A DNA stretch of 60,944 nucleotides from Thermoflexus sp042408815 (GTDB lineage: Bacteria; Chloroflexota; Anaerolineae; Thermoflexales; Thermoflexaceae). The notes below the pieces were generated by a model, which was not told where the DNA came from, did no database searches, and worked only from the letters and a program-made list of their open reading frames with translations. Position 1 is the stretch's first letter. Each line of letters starts with the position of its first letter. Shown one piece after another: positions 17,559-25,289 of the stretch. The position numbers and the translations under genes are program-made. The stretch is taken from NCBI RefSeq assembly GCF_042408815.1, contig NZ_JBHOQR010000029.1, positions 1 through 60,944 of the forward strand, in the 5' to 3' direction.

Positions 17559-17984
17559 CTATCCCGGTGCGGTACTCTCCATGCCTGGAAACCCTCCGAT
17601 CCCACCTCTCCGTGCCCGCGCGGCATCCCGCACGGCCTGCAGGTGGATTACCTCCGCCACCTCGAAACGGGGCGGGATCGCCCCAGCGACAGGCCGCAGG
17701 CGAAGGATCGAGGGGAAATACCCCATGCGGCCGTGCAGCTCCGCGAGCAGGACCCCCGCCGAGTAGTTGAGGGAGGGCAGGGCGATCAGCAGGGGTAGCG
17801 TTTGCCATTCTTCCCCGGAAAACCCCACCCGATCGACCATCCGGACGACCTGGGGGGCTAGCAGCTCCTGCGGATCGATCTGGGCGTCGATCACGATCAC
17901 GCGCTCCACCTGTTGCCCCGTGAGGGTTTCGATCTGGTGGAGCTGCTCCTCCGTCAGGGGATGGGCGAAGTTGATGACGATCAT
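17559..17984 (-). CDS. csx15: Csx15-family protein (type III ancillary, cOA-related)
   Basis: The 141-aa product starts MIVINFAHPLTEEQLHQIE with LTGQQVERVIVI. This is the N-terminal pattern I associate with Csx15, a small Rossmann-like protein linked to type III loci and proposed to bind or degrade cyclic oligoadenylate. The middle (PLLIALPSLNYSAGVLLAELHGRMGYFP) is a conserved helix-strand pair. An excellent ribosome site (GAGGAGG, 7 nt) sets the start; the longer frame is not needed. It is the first gene of the cas6-cas10 unit. The family call is from motif memory. Confidence 0.65.
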   Translation of the reverse strand: MIVINFAHPLTEEQLHQIETLTGQQVERVIVIDAQIDPQELLAPQVVRMVDRVGFSGEEWQTLPLLIALPSLNYSAGVLLAELHGRMGYFPSILRLRPVAGAIPPRFEVAEVIHLQAVRDAARARRGGIGGFPGMESTAPG

Positions 17985-18035
17985 CTGTCGGCCTCCTCTG
18001 CCTTCAGTGTAGCCCGTCCGATGGCCGGAAAGCAT

Positions 18036-18239
18036 CCGGGAAGGGCCTGATTGTTCTCCGGGATGGACCGGATGTCTTTGCCCTCCAAGCCGGATATAAA
18101 AAGGGGCGGGAGGGGCGCCGAAGCACGCCTCCAGCCCTAGCCCGAAGGGTTCTCCCTTCAGGCCCCTTTAGGCCTCGGGAGAGGCTATTCTGCCTTCCAG
18201 CATGGGGGACCGGCGGCAAAGGGGTCTACGGCTGAAAAC
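18036..18239. other. Intergenic region upstream of csx15
   Basis: No gene is seen between csx15 and the terminator of the CARF-LuxR gene. The stretch holds two short palindromes: GAAGGG/CCCTTC (18144-18149 and 18154-18159), next to an AGGCC/GGCCT pair. On the minus strand there is a T-rich TTTTTATATCC patch near 18094-18104 that could serve as a -10 region for the csx15-cas6-cas10 operon. I do not see a convincing -35. Confidence 0.3.
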
Positions 18240-18283
18240 CCGGATGCGAATCCGGCAGGGTGCCCTGCGTTCGCCGCATCCGG
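18240..18283 (-). terminator. Nested hairpin after the CARF-LuxR gene
   Basis: The outer arms CCGGATGCG (18240-18248) and CGCATCCGG (18275-18283) pair, with an inner CAGGG/CCCTG stem. On the minus strand the hairpin is followed by GTTTTCAG. It lies 17 nt after the stop of the minus-strand CARF-LuxR gene, fitting an intrinsic terminator. Confidence 0.5.
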
Positions 18284-18299
18284 CTGCGGGCCCGGGGCG

Positions 18300-19193
18300 C
18301 TACCCCGGCAACCCTTCTGGAGATAAAAACGGCATCGCGGGGCGGAACCATTCCCGCAGGTTGTGATAGGAGATGGAATGGTCCGGGGGGATCTCCCAGA
18401 GATCCCGACACACATCCTTGATCGCATCCAGATGGGAGTCCACGGTCTTGAGGGCGATCCCCAGGCGCTCAGCGACCTGTTGCGGTCGTTCGTTGTGGGC
18501 GATCCAGTAAAGCACCCGACGCTGGCTAGGGGTCAGACGTTGCCACACCTGGCGGCAGCGTTCCAGGTTGGCGGGGGTCAGCAGGGTCTGCTGCAGTTGC
18601 AAGGAGGAAAGCTGCCGGAAGCCCGGGAAATCCGCCCCCCAGTGTGGGAAGGGTACCTCGATCAGACGCACGCCGTCCTCCGGCCGGGCGTGCATGCGCT
18701 GTCCATCCCGCGCAAGCTCCAGAACGGAGCGGGGCGTGTAGAGATGCCAGAGATGATCCGAGTAGTCCAGATAGACGATAGCCGTGAGGAAGAGCATCAG
18801 GGCCAGGATGCGACGCCCGCCGGCCAGCACGATATGCAGGAGTCGACCCTGAGCCTTCTCCAGCCGGAGGATCTCCATGATATGGTATCGGACTGCCTCC
18901 GCGGTCTGCTCGCTGACGATATCCACCAGCGGGCCCTGAGCATCCCGCAGCATAATGCGGCGCAGCCGGATGGGACGTCGAGCGTAGGCGTAGAACTCGT
19001 TGGGGAACTCCCGATCCAGACGCTCGAGGGCCTGACGGGTTCGGGGATCATGGGGGGCGAAATGAATGACCACCACTTCTGTAATCGGCTCACCGCGCGC
19101 AAGCAGCGCATCCAGGGCGAAAGTGACCACCTGAGGCTGACCGCCCAGCGTGGCGATCATCGTGCTGGCCGATTTGGAATCCATGGGGCCCAT
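18300..19193 (-). CDS. CARF domain fused to LuxR-type helix-turn-helix (CRISPR-linked regulator)
   Basis: The 297-aa protein begins with a CARF/Csx14-like Rossmann domain: STMIATLGGQPQVVTFALDALL (about 10-31), VVVIHFAP, and HIVLAGGRRILALMLFL near 119-135, the counterpart of the IAGGRK motif. The C-terminal 90 residues carry a GerE/LuxR-type HTH: RLTPSQRRVLYWIAHNERPQQVAERLGIALKTVDSHL near 218-254. This layout predicts a transcription factor that reads cyclic oligoadenylate. The ribosome site GGGAGGTG fixes the start at 19193. It is divergent from the Csx3 gene across 148 bp and upstream of csx15-cas6-cas10 on the same strand. Confidence 0.8.
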   Translation of the reverse strand: MGPMDSKSASTMIATLGGQPQVVTFALDALLARGEPITEVVVIHFAPHDPRTRQALERLDREFPNEFYAYARRPIRLRRIMLRDAQGPLVDIVSEQTAEAVRYHIMEILRLEKAQGRLLHIVLAGGRRILALMLFLTAIVYLDYSDHLWHLYTPRSVLELARDGQRMHARPEDGVRLIEVPFPHWGADFPGFRQLSSLQLQQTLLTPANLERCRQVWQRLTPSQRRVLYWIAHNERPQQVAERLGIALKTVDSHLDAIKDVCRDLWEIPPDHSISYHNLREWFRPAMPFLSPEGLPG

Positions 19194-19341
19194 GGTTCAC
19201 CTCCCGCCACAGGCTGCCCCTCCGGATGGGCGGAACCGATGGGTGGAAACCTTTAACCGTTCGGCGGGCTGTTTTGGAGCATCGCCTTTTCCTCGCGAGC
19301 AGGCTGCTCTGATGCCATCCCGGATGCATGGAGGAGACGAA

Positions 19342-20526
19342 ATGGATTTGTTTCCCGCAGTCCTGATCGGAGGACCACCCCATTCGGGGAAGTCAGTGCT
19401 CATCTATAGTTTATCCCAGGCGCTGCGGAAGCGGGGAGTGGACCATTATGTGCTGCGGGCAGCGCCCGATGGTGAGGGAGACTGGTTTCTAGAGGCAGAG
19501 CCCGGGCCGGTTCGCTTGCTCCGGGTGAAAGGCGCCTTCGACGCCCGCTGGGTGGATCGGATCGTTCGGGATATTCGGAATCGGCACTTGCCGTTGCTGG
19601 TGGATGCCGGCGGGCAGCCCACCCCGGAGCAGGAACGGATCCTGGGCGCGGCGACCCACGCCATCCTGCTCACTCGGGATCCGGCCCTGCGCCCGGAGTG
19701 GCGGCGTCGCTTCCATCGCTACGGCCTGAACCTCCTCGCCGACTTGGATTCCCGTCTGGACGGGCCTTCCCGAGTCATCCAGCAGACCCCCGTGCTTCGG
19801 GGGGTGATCACCGGATTGAGCCGGGGCCGGATGGCGGAGGGACCCGTGTTTGAAGCGCTGGTGGATCGGATCGACGCCCTTTTCCGGTATGATCCGGAGG
19901 AGCTGCGGCGCTATCACCTGGATATGGCCCCCGCGGTGGATCTGGTGATCGAGTTGAACCGGCTGGCGCGCATGCTCGGTATCCGGATGGAAGGTGAGGC
20001 GCCCCGCTGGTCCCCGGAGGATCTCCCCCGCGCCCTGGAGACGCTCCCCGCCGGCAAGCCCCTCGCCCTTTACGATCGAGCCCCCGCCTGGCTCTATGCC
20101 GCCCTCGCGGTCCACGCGCGGCCTTCCCCAGTTTTCCAGTTCGATGTCCGGCTGGGATGGGTGGAGCCCCCCCGGTTGCGCTCCGGGACGGCGCATCGCC
20201 TCGCTCCGGCATCCGCGCTGGGCTTCTGGGTGGAAAGCTCGGGCGACCGCTGGCGGCTTCGGGTGACGATGGCGCATCCCTATCTGGAGCGGGAAGAGGT
20301 GGATGGCCTGGTTCTACCGGCGGTCCCGGCGGAGGCATTCCTGGTCATCGATGGGAAGCTGCCCCTCTGGCTGTGGACCGCGCTGGCAAGGGCTTACGCG
20401 GGAGTCCGCGCCCTGGCGGTCTTCGAGCCCCGGACCTTCGAGGGGATTGTCGTGGCGTCCCGGGATCCGGCCTATCCGGTCGGAACCCGATGGCCGGTGG
20501 AGTTCGCTGGAGCCCAGCCGACATGA
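19342..20526 (+). CDS. csx3: Csx3 fused to P-loop domain, with two Csx3-like segments
   Basis: The start at 19342 has a strong GGAGGAG site. The 394-aa protein opens with a P-loop domain (VLIGGPPHSGKSVLIYSLSQ, about 6-25). Near 235-285 comes a Csx3-like segment (LALYDRAPAWLYAALAV, FDVRLGWVEPP). The C-terminus is a canonical Csx3 domain (LVIDGKLPLWLWTALARAY, ALAVFEPR, IVVASRDPAYPVG). Csx3 (Crn3) is a ring nuclease degrading cyclic tetra-adenylate. The two segments share the pattern (L/I)(Y/D).(A/L)P.WL..ALA, suggesting internal duplication. The function of the P-loop domain is not clear. It is divergent from the CARF-LuxR gene, probably under shared control. Confidence 0.85.
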   Translation: MDLFPAVLIGGPPHSGKSVLIYSLSQALRKRGVDHYVLRAAPDGEGDWFLEAEPGPVRLLRVKGAFDARWVDRIVRDIRNRHLPLLVDAGGQPTPEQERILGAATHAILLTRDPALRPEWRRRFHRYGLNLLADLDSRLDGPSRVIQQTPVLRGVITGLSRGRMAEGPVFEALVDRIDALFRYDPEELRRYHLDMAPAVDLVIELNRLARMLGIRMEGEAPRWSPEDLPRALETLPAGKPLALYDRAPAWLYAALAVHARPSPVFQFDVRLGWVEPPRLRSGTAHRLAPASALGFWVESSGDRWRLRVTMAHPYLEREEVDGLVLPAVPAEAFLVIDGKLPLWLWTALARAYAGVRALAVFEPRTFEGIVVASRDPAYPVGTRWPVEFAGAQPT

Positions 20527-20849
20527 AGGGGAAATCCCCGGAGGCGGGCGAGCCTCATGAACGCCTCTTCTTCGAGGCCGGGATGGCCCGCATGTTCCCC
20601 GAACGGCTGGACCCCTCCACCTGCAGCCCGGCCGAGCGGCGTTTGGATTCGATCTTTCGGGAGCAGCTCCTCGACGAGTTGGGGGTCTTCCATTCGCGTA
20701 GGCCAGGATGTCCTGCGCCCGTCGTCTCCTCCTCCTTCTGGCCCACCGGGATCTCTCCGGGATGGGATGAGGATCCGGGTTACAGCCCGCATCGGGGGCA
20801 ACGGATCTTCCCAGGGGTCAGCTCCGCCCCGCATGTTTCACATCCATAA
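20523..20849 (+). pseudogene. Probable N-terminal fragment of a NERD-type nuclease/helicase protein
   Basis: An ATG overlaps the csx3 stop (ATGA). The first 60 residues include MARMFPERLDPSTCSPAERRLDSIFREQLLDELGVFHSR. This resembles the start of NERD (nuclease-related) domain proteins, where a P-LSPGE-R...F..L.D.....FHS pattern leads into the nuclease fold. After about 20695 the frame turns into low-complexity sequence antisense to zinc-ribbon codons, with no NERD core. I read it as a truncated remnant. The match is by pattern only. Confidence 0.4.
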
Positions 20850-21960
20850 CGTGAAGGCAGCCCCGCACACCGGACAGGCAGGGGCGTCCTCCGCGACGGC
20901 GGATGCGCATTCCGGGCACAGGCTCCTCCGGGAGCTCCACACCGCATGTAGGGCAGCGCCCCGAGAGATCCAGACCGCATTGGGGACAGCGAAGGGTCTC
21001 TTCGGTAACTGGGGCTTCGCATCGAGGGCATGCCAAGCCGGGATCCGCTCCGCAGGATGGGCAGGCGGAAACGCCACAAGGGACCACCGCAAGGCACCTC
21101 GGGCAGGTCCGGCCGGTTTCGGCCCCGCATCGAGGACATACGGTTTCCTCCGGCCAGAGCCGGGCGCGGCACTGGGGGCAGAGGCGCTGGCCACAGCGTG
21201 GGCACGGTCCTTCCACCGGGTGAAAGAGGGTTCCGCATGTGGGGCACGCGGCCAGGGCGGCCCGCTGGATGCCCGAAGGTGCAGGGGAAGGGGGATGGAT
21301 TTCGATGGGAGCAGAGCGGGGGAGAGGCGCTCCGCACGTCGGGCAGCCCTCGGGCGCCCCAAAGAGGGGCTCGCCGCATAACGGGCAGCGCCGGAGGAAA
21401 ACCCGGCCGTAGTCCGGGCATGCCGATGCTGTGCTGAGCAACATGGTCCCGCAATCGGGGCAGGCGAAGGTCAGAGGGAATCCACACCGCCGGCATGGAG
21501 TCTCTGCAGTCAGAGACTCCTCGGGACCGGGCTCTTCACACACGGGGCACCAGATCGCGCCGCACGCCGGGCACAGGCCGATCTCCCTTTCCACGGCCTC
21601 GCCGCATCGTGGGCAAACCGCCGGGCGTGCGATGGCCCCGCACGAGGGGCAGCGGGCGGCATCCTCCGGCAGGGGAGCACCACATCGATCGCCGGTTTCT
21701 GTGAAAGGCAATCCGCAGGATAGGCATGCGGCTGCATCCCGCGGGACCCATGCGCCGCACGTCGGGCAGGTCTCCGCTTCCGGGGGGACGGGTGCATCCC
21801 AGTGACCGCAGAACCAAGCCCAGACCATCCCGTATTGGGGCCAGCGATCCGCGTCCTCGGGCAGAAGGCGGCCCCGCCGTGTGAGCAGAGGCCCTCCTCT
21901 GTTGGGATTGCCCGGCCGCAGGCCAGGCACGGGCCCGTATCGTATCCACCCTCTGGATCT
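20780..21960 (-). pseudogene. Decaying tandem zinc-ribbon protein, spread over three frames
   Basis: The main open frame (20818-21930) encodes more than ten CPxCG half-ribbons (CPTCGAWVP, CPRCGEAVE, CPQCRARL and others). At its 3' end the next ribbon is in a second frame: SLCPECASAVAEDAPACPVCG after a shift near 20930. The last one is in the third frame, CETCGAELTPGKIRCPRCG, stopping at 20780. At the 5' end CLACGRAIPTEEGLCSHGG is also out of frame. Several Cys positions are replaced (RWPQYG, ACPDYG, GHWD). This looks like a tandem zinc-ribbon gene losing frame and ligands. Sequencing error alone would not explain the lost Cys codons. Confidence 0.6.
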
Positions 21961-22000
21961 CCTGGGTCATGATCCGGTTTCGGTCCTCAGGGACATCCCC

Positions 22001-22948
22001 TCAGCCTCGCATCCCCGAGGCCGTAGCCGCTGCACGCTTGCGCCAGTAGCGCAAGTAACCCGCCACCACGCTCTCATAACTTACGGCCACATCGTAGAAC
22101 TCCGGATCCGCTCCCGCCGCCCGCAATTCCTCATCGGCGCGCTCCCGGAGGCGCTTCACCATCTCTGCCTCCTCGAGATTCTCGGCCATCATCTCCCGGA
22201 TCTGATGCCCCCACTCCCACAGCCGGCGTTCCAGATCCTCCCAGTGCCATTCGATATCCTCACGGTGGACATCGAAATGGGTCAGACACAGGCCGCTGGC
22301 CTTCAGGGCCCGCAGCCGGGCGATGCTATTCGACCATGCCTCCAGATCCAGCTCCGGGGGCGGAGTGGGGGGACGGACATAGCGGATCCCGGGCAGACGG
22401 ACGCCGGCGATATCGCCGGTGAAGAGAAGACCGGTGGTTTCATCCAGGAAGGCGTGATGGTGACGGGCATGGCCAGGCGTATCGAAAGCGATCAGCGTAT
22501 GGCCGGCGACCGTAAGGCGTTCTCCGTCGGAGACCACCGCGAGGCGATCGGCTGGGACCGGGATCACTTCCCCCCACAGGGGTTTCAGCAGATCCCCATA
22601 GATCCGGGCGGCGCTGGCGAGCAATCGGGAAGGATCCACCAGATGAGGTGCGCCCACTGGATGCACGTATACCCGGGCCCATGGGAGGCGCTGGATCAGG
22701 GCGCCGGAGGCCCCCGCGTGATCCAGATGGATGTGGGTGACGATCAGATGACGGAGGGCTTCCAGGGGCACTCCAGCGGCTTGCACTCCTTCCAGGAGCT
22801 TCTCCATTGTGGAAGTCGGTCCGGTTTCCACCAGGGCCGCTTCCCGGCCATCATAGAGCAGATACGCCGCGATGACCTGCGGTCGGCCATGGAATTGAAG
22901 ATCGATGCGGATGACGCCATCGGCAATGGATCGCAGAAGCGGGGGCAT
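22001..22948 (-). CDS. Metallo-beta-lactamase fold hydrolase
   Basis: The 315-aa protein has the metal-binding motif THIHLDHAG near residue 72, then further ligands in TPGHARHHHAF and LLFTGDIAG, and a distal THFDVH. This is the full set for a dinuclear MBL-fold hydrolase. The C-terminal 80 residues are helical (ERRLWEWGHQIREMMAENLEEAEMVKRL). Substrate is not evident; relatives include glyoxalase II-like thioester hydrolases. The start ATG at 22948 has GGAGG; codons upstream belong to a shadow. Confidence 0.85.
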   Translation of the reverse strand: MPPLLRSIADGVIRIDLQFHGRPQVIAAYLLYDGREAALVETGPTSTMEKLLEGVQAAGVPLEALRHLIVTHIHLDHAGASGALIQRLPWARVYVHPVGAPHLVDPSRLLASAARIYGDLLKPLWGEVIPVPADRLAVVSDGERLTVAGHTLIAFDTPGHARHHHAFLDETTGLLFTGDIAGVRLPGIRYVRPPTPPPELDLEAWSNSIARLRALKASGLCLTHFDVHREDIEWHWEDLERRLWEWGHQIREMMAENLEEAEMVKRLRERADEELRAAGADPEFYDVAVSYESVVAGYLRYWRKRAAATASGMRG

Positions 22949-23085
22949 GGTTTCCTCCGTTTCCCCGAGAATTGTGCCGCATTTGCAGCACGAGTTCGCA
23001 CGCCGAGCTGGAGTTCCAAGAGCTCCCCTATCCATCGTGCAGATCGCGGTTGCACAGCCTTCAATTATATGACTTTGCGTATGGG

Positions 23086-23114
23086 TTGCTGCCGCCCTCC
23101 AGACCGGATATAAT
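23086..23114 (+). promoter_or_regulatory. Sigma-70-type promoter for the 23.2-25.5 kb unit
   Basis: TTGCTG at 23086-23091, a 17-bp spacer and a perfect TATAAT at 23109-23114 stand about 120 bp upstream of the first likely start codon. The preceding region to 22949 is the divergent MBL gene leader. Confidence 0.7.
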
Positions 23115-23232
23115 CTTGTATGATTTCAAGGGGCTTGCTGGAGCGGGAAGACAGGCTTCCCCGCTCCTGAAATCCTCTTTACGGCTTTGGAGCCTCGGGA
23201 GGATCGTCGCCCTCCTGTCGACCCCATGGCGG

Positions 23233-24825
23233 ATGGATGAAGAGATGGGTGGGATACACTTGTGGCCTGAAGCAATTGACTGGACGCATCTGGAGATCAC
23301 TGAGGCGGATCTGGAGGCATTACTTAATCGATTTCTGGAGGATCCCCTTCCCCGCACTGTGGAAGAGCTCGCTCGCTTGGTGATCCAGCGCCGCCTTCAA
23401 GAGCTGGAGGAGCGCCGGCGCGCTCTCCTGGCTGGCGCTCGCCCGTTCCGCCCGAAGGATCGCTATGAGGTCGGGGAGCGTCTGTGCTTCCCCCATCTGA
23501 ATTTCGCGATCGGGACAGTGATAGGCATCCGGGATGGATATAACCCGGAGATCGGCCCTTTTAAGGTGATTCAGGTCCGTTTCGAGGGCGATGGAACCCT
23601 GCGGGAGTTTGCTGCGGAATATCCTCTTCCCCACCGGCTCAACGAGCTGGACGGCCTGCGTGGCCCGGATGAGAAGGGCTTGCGTCCAGATGAGGTCTGG
23701 GCGACATGGGGCCATCGGATCCAGGAACAGCTCCTCACCCGCCTGGAATCCAGCCCGGACTTTGTGCGGGTGGGGGAACATTGGTTCCCGAAGGCGTTGT
23801 TGGTGGAGCTCCATGAAGGGCATCTCAACCTAGTGGAGGCCATCCTGGATGTTCACGGGGGCGGTCCATTGCCGCCGGAGGCCTTGCTCCCCCATCTGGA
23901 GCTGCCGGCGGATGTTCCCCCTCCACTGCAGGTCTTCTCTCTGAACGCCGCCCTCTATCAGGATGCCCGCTTCGATGAGGTCGGCCCGGCCGGCCAGTTC
24001 CTCTGGTTTCTGCGCCGGATGGAGCCCCCGGAGGTCTTGGAGACCCCTCCCCGGCTTCAGGGGCGAGCTTACACGGGGACCCGGGAGGGGCTGGATGAGG
24101 CCTTGGTCCGGATTGCGGCGGAGATTGACGATGAGCTCAGCGTGCATGAGGAGATCCGCCCCGGGATCGGGGAGGCCGATGAGGTGGTGTGGATCGCTAC
24201 ATACCCCCATCTGGTCAGCGGGACCGCGCCGCTGACCCGGCGCACGGCCCGGGTGTTCCCCCTGGGTCGAACCCATCGGATCCGCTTCGAGTTCGAGGAT
24301 GGGGCGAGCGGCCGGCGCTGGCCGGGATGGGTGGTGCGGGAGCGCAAGTATGTCTTCGGATTGAAGGAATGGTACCAGGCCCACCAGGTCCAGCCTGGTT
24401 GTCTCGTGGTCTTTCGGCGAACCCGCGAGCCCGGCGTGATCCGAGTCCAGCTCCATGGCCGCAGCCGGCGGGATTGGGTGCGGGTGGCGCGGGTGGAAGA
24501 GGGCTACATTGTCTTTGATATGCTCCGCCGTCAGGTCCCGGGCGAGTTTGATGACCAAGGCCTGATCTACGTGGATGATCCGGCGGCGCTGGAGGAGCTG
24601 TGGCCGCGCTGGCGGGGCCGCCCGGCGCGGGCTCTGGCTCAGCAGCTCTTCCCCGCCCTGGCCCGCCTGACGCCCCAGGGCACAGTTCACGCTCGGACGC
24701 TTTACCAGGCGGTGAATCTCCTCATCCGGATACCGCCGGAGTCGCTCTTCGAAGAGGTGATGAGCATGCCTGGGTGTGTTTACCTGGGGGATGGCTACTG
24801 GAGGTGGACAGAGGAGGGTGCATGA
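23233..24825 (+). CDS. Large unknown protein with HTH-like segments
   Basis: About 530 aa; family not recognised. The open frame extends upstream to 22972, but that part contains the promoter, so I place the start at 23233 (or the ATG at 23245). The N-terminal 100 residues are helical and charged. A mid segment (LLVELHEGHLNLVEAILDVHGGGPLPPEALLPHL ... YQDARFDEVGPAGQFLWFL) and the C-terminal 70 residues (ARTLYQAVNLLIRIPPESLFEEVMSMPGCVYLGDGYWRW) both resemble a winged-helix of the HARE/RpoE-delta kind, with a ...D.RF..VG..G.W.L ending. Its stop overlaps the next start (ATGA), implying joint function. A DNA-related role is a guess. Confidence 0.7.
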   Translation: MDEEMGGIHLWPEAIDWTHLEITEADLEALLNRFLEDPLPRTVEELARLVIQRRLQELEERRRALLAGARPFRPKDRYEVGERLCFPHLNFAIGTVIGIRDGYNPEIGPFKVIQVRFEGDGTLREFAAEYPLPHRLNELDGLRGPDEKGLRPDEVWATWGHRIQEQLLTRLESSPDFVRVGEHWFPKALLVELHEGHLNLVEAILDVHGGGPLPPEALLPHLELPADVPPPLQVFSLNAALYQDARFDEVGPAGQFLWFLRRMEPPEVLETPPRLQGRAYTGTREGLDEALVRIAAEIDDELSVHEEIRPGIGEADEVVWIATYPHLVSGTAPLTRRTARVFPLGRTHRIRFEFEDGASGRRWPGWVVRERKYVFGLKEWYQAHQVQPGCLVVFRRTREPGVIRVQLHGRSRRDWVRVARVEEGYIVFDMLRRQVPGEFDDQGLIYVDDPAALEELWPRWRGRPARALAQQLFPALARLTPQGTVHARTLYQAVNLLIRIPPESLFEEVMSMPGCVYLGDGYWRWTEEGA

Positions 24826-25286
24826 GCGACCGCCCGCGCGCTCTGATGCAACGGCTGATCAAGCCGACGCTGGATACCCCCTTCCGAATCGATCTGGACT
24901 GGTGGAAGCGGGAAGGGCAGGATTTCCGCGCTTATCTGATGAGCCACCTGTGCCCGGAGCACCGGGATCAATTCCTGGCGAATCCCGAGGCGGCGGAGAT
25001 CGACTGGGTGGATCCGGAGACCGCGGAGGTCCGACGGGTGGATGGGCTGTGGCATATCCTGCTCCAGCACTGCAGCCGTCAGCCGGATTTCCTCACCGCC
25101 CAGACGCCTCTCACCGACGCGGTGTTCCGTCTGTTGCTGATCAACGGCAATCAGCCCATGACGCCCAAGCAGATGTCCCAGGCCCTTCAGGCACGCACCG
25201 GCCGGTGGGAGGATCCCCGCAAGATCTTGCAGACCATCGGCGGGCGCGTGGTGCATCGAGGGATCCGGCCTGTCCTGGAGGGGTGA
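24822..25286 (+). CDS. Unknown 154-aa partner protein
   Basis: Starts on an ATGA overlap with the 530-aa gene. The first half is charged (FRIDLDWWKREGQDFRAYLMSHLCPEHRDQF). The second half (LTDAVFRLLLINGNQPMTPKQMSQALQARTGRWEDPRKILQTI) has the layout of a small helix-turn-helix. No family recognised. The tight coupling suggests a two-protein unit; the MoaD/ThiS-like gene follows 3 nt later. Confidence 0.7.
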   Translation: MSDRPRALMQRLIKPTLDTPFRIDLDWWKREGQDFRAYLMSHLCPEHRDQFLANPEAAEIDWVDPETAEVRRVDGLWHILLQHCSRQPDFLTAQTPLTDAVFRLLLINGNQPMTPKQMSQALQARTGRWEDPRKILQTIGGRVVHRGIRPVLEG

Positions 25287-25289
25287 GCG

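Noticed and set aside
18140..18300. Cobalamin riboswitch-like structured region
   Set aside because: Nested hairpins are present but no B12-box; the minus-strand T-run after the stem fits a terminator better.
1..19193. A CRISPR array inside the cas locus
   Set aside because: I looked for regularly spaced direct repeats of 24-40 bp in the non-coding gaps and found none. An array must lie outside the window.
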